This document shows, one piece after another, positions 58,701 to 64,000 of a DNA stretch of 64,000 nt; the stretch's first letter is position 1; each line of letters begins with the position of its first letter. Under the pieces are notes generated by a model, which was not told where the DNA came from, made no database searches, and saw nothing but the letters and a program-made list of their open reading frames with translations. The DNA is taken from the NCBI RefSeq assembly GCF_036711975.1, contig NC_091970.1:4533501-4597500 (forward strand). The letters are read 5' to 3'. A program made the position numbers and the translations under genes. Source of the stretch: Onthophagus taurus (Eukaryota > Arthropoda > Insecta > Coleoptera > Scarabaeidae).

Positions 58701-61700
58701 TGAAATTTTTAAAAAATGAGGATTTTGCCAAAAATGTTGAGGAAAATAAGAGGGGGGAAGAAAATGTTGAAATAATTGATAAAAATTGTTTAAATGAGGT
58801 AGAATTAAAAGATGTTTTTGTTGAAAATGATGCGAAAAGTTTAAAGGAGTTTAACCGGGGCTATTTTAATGAGCTCAATAAGAACTTTCAGGTAGAAAAG
58901 TTTTATGGGGAGACGATTTTGGTGAATTACTCGATTGATAAGAAGAACCAAATCGAAATAATCAAAATATTTTCTAAAATGAGTCAAAAACTCCCCACTG
59001 GCGATAAATATTTCAATAAAACGTTTTCGCAGCGAGCTTTACAAAGGATTAATTACATTTTAGAGGCCGTCAATAAAAAAAAAATAATCACAGACGATTC
59101 CATACTAAAAAACGACATCAAAAAGATTGAATTAGAAAAGGGCTTAGTCGGAACAATTGACGTCAAAACATTTAATAGACTATTAGAGAAACTAATTGAA
59201 GAGGGCTTTATTCGCGCTTCAAAATTAATTTTGAGAAAGAACGACTCGATTAAATCGAAAAAAATAATTTGGTTACCCCGAGTTCAGTACGAAATGATTT
59301 TAGACTCGGTTTGCGACCAAATGAAAATGCCATTTTTGAATTACAATACTCACAAAAAAGGGGAAATCACCCAAAAAGGGATTAAATCGAATGTATGCAA
59401 CGAAAATGAAATCGTTGGTAACCCAAAATACAAAAAGAATAATAATGTGGGGAAATATTACGGGTTTTTACCCAAAAATTGCCGATTAAAACTATTTCAT
59501 GAATTCATTTTTTATTTAACTTATTTATATAGAGGTGAAAAAATCCCCGAAAAAGATTTACCAAAATTCATCGTTGAAAACAACCTAGAAAATTGCGATT
59601 TATATCAAAGCGAGATTTCTTGGAAAATGTTTATCCCACCCCCACCTAAATACCACGACCGCAAAAACGGTTGGATGTTATTTATGGATGTTCTATTTCG
59701 ACTCCCATTAAACATTTTCACGAAACTCTTCAACATCGTTTATGTAATCCCCGAATTACTCCAACTCCTAAATCATCCCATCAAACGTTACCTCCTCATC
59801 TCCCAAATTCCCGTTAAATTAAGAAACGCGTGTTTTCACCGCCGCAAACACATCTTTAGCCTTTACGAATCCCTTCAGTTACTTTGCTACCAAGGATTAT
59901 TGCAATTCGGGGAACAACGCACCCGAAATAAAGAGCACCAATACATCTATTTAAATAAAAATGCCATCATTTTTGATACGACGTCTTCAAACCCTGGGTA
60001 TCACCAAGTCACGCAAAAAGAGTACCCGAAAATAACGTTTTATTTAGAGACTGAGGAGGACGTCGAAAATTATTGGAACAAAGTTTGGAATATTTGTTTA
60101 AGAACACGATTAGGAAATAGATATAGTTTGTTGCATCAAACGATCACCTTGCACCGAATTCACAGCATTCCCGAGATGATTCAAGCATGTAGGCTTAAAA
60201 CTATCGAGGAGGTGGAGCGAGATGATGTTGGATATATCCCGGGTGAGTTAAAAAATTATTGACAGAAAAAAGTTAGGTTATGTTCTCAATTTTTCTCTGA
60301 CTAAAAAATTAATTCAAACAACCTAAAATCGTTTAAATAAGTTGTTTGAGAACTCAAAAACGGAGTTTGATAAATTTTTCGGGTCAATAACACCTTGTTT
60401 TTAATAAAAGTTGATTAATTTACGAAGAAATTAATCGGTGGGTTAAACTGTCAATTTTTTTTAATTGTCACGATTACCGCTAGATGGGATAAATTCAAAC
60501 GTGATTAAAATCATTTCAAAGCGATGCTATAAAAAACTTAGGTTATGTTCTCAATTTACGTTTGATTAATTTCGGGGAAAACGCTCGCTTCGTGGAACCA
60601 AAAATTGTTTTAAATTAATAATTTGGGTACTCAAAAGAGATTAGATCCATTTTTCGGGTCAATAACACTTATTTTTACTTTTTTCATAAAAACGTAATCG
60701 GTGGATGTACATTGCAAATTTATGATTAATTAGAGATCCTCACTTCTCAAAGCTCATAATTTCCTTAAAATCATTTCAAAGTGACACTGTAAAAAGTGAG
60801 GTTATGTTCTCGATTCTTCTTTGATTGTTTTCGATGGAAAAAATCACTTTAAGCGACCTAAAATCAATTTAAATAAGCGATTTGGGTAGTCAGAAACGTA
60901 TTTTGATGGGATTTTCGCTTCAATAACACTTATTTTCTTGTACAATTTGGTTAACTTGGAAAGTAATTGATTAACTGTCAAACTTATTTAATTAGGGTGA
61001 TTACCGCTAGATGGTGTTTAAATTACAAATAAATTAAAGTCCCTAGATTTACAAAGTACCGCGGTTCATGAAGCCCGTTTTCGAGCCAAAATGGTGGTTT
61101 GACAGCTTGTCACTGCATCTCACCACTTATTTACAAAAATATTGCAGTCTTGTTGACTTGTGGACTTTCGACTCTTCAGAGTACCACGAGAAAAAAAGAA
61201 AGATAATTTGGCGTAATGTTTTGGTTTGTAGTTTTAAATTTCCCGCTTGACTTTCGAGCCAAAATGGCGCCAAACCGCGGTACTTTGTAAATCTAGGGAC
61301 TTTAAAATAAATTAAATAAATAAATTTTTTTTTTAATATTTAATAAATAAAACCCGTTTCAATCGAAATTTTTATCTAAATAAGAATTAATTTAAAAGAA
61401 CTTTATTAATTCCAAATTTTATCATAAAAATAAAACTAAAATAATTTTTTTAATGACCTTGAATCTTGAATGACGTTTAAAATGACAAGATAAATTTAAG
61501 TTCTAATGAAGTTTATTTTATTATAACAAATTTATTTCTAAGGTGACGGAAGAGGTGCTTGCGGATTTGATTCAAACTCTTGGATGTTTGTTAAAAAAAA
61601 CTGGGTGGGATCGACGGTTTTAAAAGAAACCCGTTTCGATTTACCACCAACCAAACCTATAGGTGTCCGGAAAAAACAGCTCGATAAGGCCTCAATTAAG

Positions 61701-63978
61701 CTGAAAACGATCAATAAATTAAAGCAGCTACAAGTAAATAAATCGAAAATAAATTTAAAAACGAGTAACAACAAGAATTGCGGGGGAAAAATTAAAAATA
61801 AAATTTCCAAGAAGAACATGATCATAAGAAAGATTAAACCGCGCCCGCCAGTTAAAAAAATCAAAAGAATCGACGATTTAGATTCTTCGATTAAGAGTTC
61901 TGGGTTGTTTACGCGATCGAGGTTTACGGAGCACGAAGATAACACGCTGGTTATTATTAGTTACGCGATTAATTACTTATTCCCCGGGTTTAAGAAGAGA
62001 TTTATCGCTTTTACCGTGATTAGGGATTTAATGCATCGATTGTGCCCCAAAAACTACAAAAAAACATCAACCGCTTATAACTGTCGGTTAAGAAAATTTT
62101 ATAAATTTAACGCCTCCGAAAATGATTCCAACATCGTGAACTTAGAAGCGGACCATTTCGTTCGAAAATACTTTTCTAAATTAAAAGAGAAAATAATGAA
62201 ATCGAAATCAGAAATGATTCCTCAAGAACATTTACACATCGCTTTAATCTATTTGGTGGCTTATTGCGTCGATTCGTTTGAGAAAAAAAACATTGAGAGT
62301 AAAAAGATTTTGGATGATATAGGTTATGTTGATTACTTGGAGGATTTCGATTTGAATAGGACTGTTTTTTTTGAGCCCAAATTGGGGCAATCCGCTTTGT
62401 ACGATGAAGTTAATAATAAAGATGATGTTCTTATTGATACGGTTAAATCGGTGATACACGCTTCAATAGGAATTAAAGTGGATAATACAATAAAAATAAT
62501 TCGCGACGATTTAGATAAGGTTTATCAAAATTATTCGGAAGAAATTCTAAGGAAGGCTGTTTCAAGCTTGCGCGAACACAACTTAATCAAAACATCAATT
62601 TCATTTTCGAGAAAAACCAAATTATTTAACACAGAAACTATCCTGCAAAGTTCTTATTTATACTCATACAAACAAGTCACGAAATTTAACGAAAAAATCT
62701 ATTTAGAAGCGTACTCAGTGTTGGATTCGTTGATTAAATCGGCAAACAATCGAAAATTCGACTTAAATTCGTACCAAGAAGGATTCGGTATCGGATTTAG
62801 CGAACTCCAAACGCTAACAACCACCAAAGTCAACATAAAAATCGACGACAAACAGTTCATTTTAGACCCGGGGATAACAAACCACGATTACTTAATCAAA
62901 GAGTTATATTCACGCTACAAAAGATTAATTTCAAAAAAACACGTCGAAAACGATCTTAATAAAACCGACGAAACCAATTTATCTTTATTAAAAGAAGACG
63001 ATAACACGCTAATTAATTTAGACCAACTCTCCAAGTCGATTAAAAACGACGATTTTGACAAGGTAAATGAGAAAATGTCAGATTTAACCTTCTTATTGAC
63101 AAAGGGGTTATTTCCCGAACTCGAAGATGAGGACGATCGCTTAGAACGGCTTAGTAAACACTTTTTAACGATGAATCCCCAAATTTCATTCGATTTTTGT
63201 TTCAAAAATCGCGAAAAAATCGATTCTATCCAACATAACCTCAATCAACTTGTCAAAATCGAAAAAATCGCCCAAAAAGAATGCGTTTTAACTCAATTTG
63301 ATCAAAATGAATTTGAAAATTATAAGATTATAAATTTTATTGAGTCGAAAGAATGTTTAGGAGTAACTGGGGAGGAATTAAAAGCGAATTTCGGCGAAAA
63401 TGTATCAAAAATTATTGATCGATTAATGAATTTAGGAGTTATTCATAGATTTGGTGTTAAATCGTTTCGATTCGTTCATGATAAATATAAAAATGATTGG
63501 ACGATTGATCTGCAAGGGGATAACCCACAAAAAAATAAATTGAAATTATTTCCTTGGTTAAAACTGAATGGGGCTCTAAACACCCAAGTTTTAATCGACT
63601 GGTTATTAGCGATTTGTTCGTTTTGCATCTCAAACCCCGTCGTTACTTTTCCATCGTTATGTAAGCGATTTAATTTCTTAAAACCCGTTGATATCTACGT
63701 TTTGTTGGAGTATTTAGAGATTTTTGATTGTTTGGAAATAAAGTGTTACGAAAATGTTAAAAAGGTTGTTACGTTGGATTCGAATCCTTATGAAGTTAAT
63801 TCAGGTAAAAGATTTCTTCTTAAACGTTTATTCTAATTAAAATTTCATTTTTTTAGTGAGGGCGAATTGTTTGGATCATTTTGATGATGTTTACATCGAA
63901 ATGAACGTTTTGGCCGTCACAAAACTAGGCGCTTTTACTTCGAATCAAGATTTAAAAGAACCTTTTGAGACTTATTAA
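55779..63978 (+). CDS. GTF3C1: General transcription factor 3C polypeptide 1 (TFIIIC B-box binding subunit)
   Basis: Six coding exons: 55779-56172, 56225-57226, 57292-57508, 57901-60242, 61543-63804, 63857-63978; 2112 aa, almost exactly the human length. The first 110 residues are a lysine-rich extension. Then the conserved start appears across intron 1 (DEIALEGLDGITLEALWLRL). Winged-helix segments follow: LLERIGRSRKLGE, and the B-block region LTQNQISIKLGLDTYVSRL. After an acidic middle come MSQKLPTGDKYFNK, YYGFLPKNCRLKLFHEFIFY and LQLLCYQGLLQFGEQ. Intron 5 is proved by GYIP joined to GDGRGACGFDSNSW, matching the family. The C-terminal third has SVIHASIGIK and a winged helix (TFPSLCKRFNFLKPVDIYVL). 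TFIIIC recognises internal promoters of tRNA genes and recruits TFIIIB and RNA polymerase III. An acceptor just upstream (ending 55772) shows at least one non-coding 5' exon. Confidence 0.93.
57548..57703. repeat. CpG-rich core repeat inside a GTF3C1 intron
   Basis: Forward 57548-57572, reverse 57621-57645 and forward 57681-57703, all within the 392-bp third intron. The inner sequence (AATTATATCAACGTAAAGCT) is the same as in the 47.5-kb cluster. Without it the intron would be about as short as its neighbours. Confidence 0.85.
60260..61015 (+). repeat. About 280-bp repeat family, intronic tandem group
   Basis: Three copies in tandem (about 60260-60490, 60500-60740, 60760-61015) in the long fifth intron of GTF3C1. 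They share the landmarks of the copies at 54100-55260, including AGGTTATGTTCTC, CGGGTCAATAACAC and, in copies 1 and 3, a terminal ATTACCGCTAGATGG. Confidence 0.82.
61038..61301. mobile_element. 264-bp MITE with TTAA target duplication (piggyBac type)
   Basis: Terminal inverted repeats of 29 bp (AGTCCCTAGATTTACAAAGT plus ACCGCGGTT) are perfect at both ends. The element is flanked by TTAA at 61034-61037 and 61302-61305, the duplication made by piggyBac transposases. Inside the ends, TTCGAGCCAAAATGG is present twice in direct orientation (about 61079 and 61253). No transposase is encoded; the small reading frame inside is not a gene. It sits in GTF3C1 intron 5. Confidence 0.88.
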
Positions 63979-64000
63979 TAAGATATAGTAATAAGTTATT

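Noticed and set aside
61068-61250. 60-codon frame inside the TTAA element
   Set aside because: It is contained in a 264-bp MITE, has no transposase motif and is not spliced to anything.
61543-63978. A second gene distinct from GTF3C1
   Set aside because: Joining 60242 to 61543 restores GYIPGDGRGACGFDSNSW, which matches the continuous GTF3C1 family sequence.
1-64000. tRNA, rRNA or other structured RNA genes
   Set aside because: I looked for tRNA A and B boxes and rRNA-like stretches while reading both strands and saw none; a covariance-model scan could still find a small RNA I missed.

Overview
The window is nuclear DNA from an insect, most likely a beetle. The evidence is AT-rich sequence with unbroken CpG, many introns of about 50 bp with GT/AG ends, and proteins whose closest relatives are insect (a ZAD zinc finger, a gustatory receptor, SLC36 and SLC46 transporters, a two-domain heme peroxidase). 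The order is a guess; phylum and class are secure. There is no sign of bacterial organisation. I joined exons by hand from splice sites, and every joined frame keeps phase to the stop codon.

Layout. 1-1066 (+): 3' end of an M13 (neprilysin-like) metallopeptidase. 1326-4820 (-): TEX2, an ER lipid-transfer protein. 5190-6545 (-): PSMD12/Rpn5, a proteasome lid subunit. 6966-8490 (+): an SLC36 amino-acid transporter. 8747-10714 (+): FBXL4. 10817-11397 (-): PYM, which recycles exon-junction complexes. 11989-13869 (+): an SLC46 transporter. 13870-23029 is non-coding and holds the 5' end and 5-kb first intron of a large secreted double peroxidase (17973-28129, +). 28807-30353 (+): a second SLC36 copy. 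30616-31725 (+): a gustatory receptor. 31956-33434 (+): a ZAD/C2H2 zinc-finger protein. 33520-34510 (-): NUBP2. 34913-37494 (+): TTC26/IFT56. 38199-39555 (-): a SOCS2/CISH-like suppressor of cytokine signalling. 39556-55778: 16 kb without a recognisable protein gene. 55779-63978 (+): GTF3C1, the largest TFIIIC subunit.

The most notable signal is in the 16-kb gap upstream of the SOCS gene. It carries about 42 copies of TTCNNNGAA, the STAT consensus, where base composition predicts about 5 or 6. The central bases favour pyrimidine-N-purine, as real STAT sites do. SOCS proteins are feedback inhibitors of JAK/STAT, so this looks like a very large STAT-responsive control region. A comparable 9-kb non-coding stretch elsewhere in the window shows only about 3.

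Other points: the first peroxidase domain has lost nearly all its active-site residues and is separated from an intact second domain by a furin-type RRRKR site; an 841-bp near-palindromic foldback lies at 48059-48899; a CpG-rich 24-bp core occurs about 36 times, only in non-coding DNA; a roughly 280-bp repeat carries a CTCF-like core; and a 264-bp MITE with TTAA flanks sits in a GTF3C1 intron.

Most genes are unrelated housekeeping or membrane genes and do not form a pathway. Several pairs are divergent (NUBP2/TTC26, PYM/SLC46, PSMD12/SLC36) or convergent with short gaps (M13/TEX2, FBXL4/PYM, zinc finger/NUBP2).
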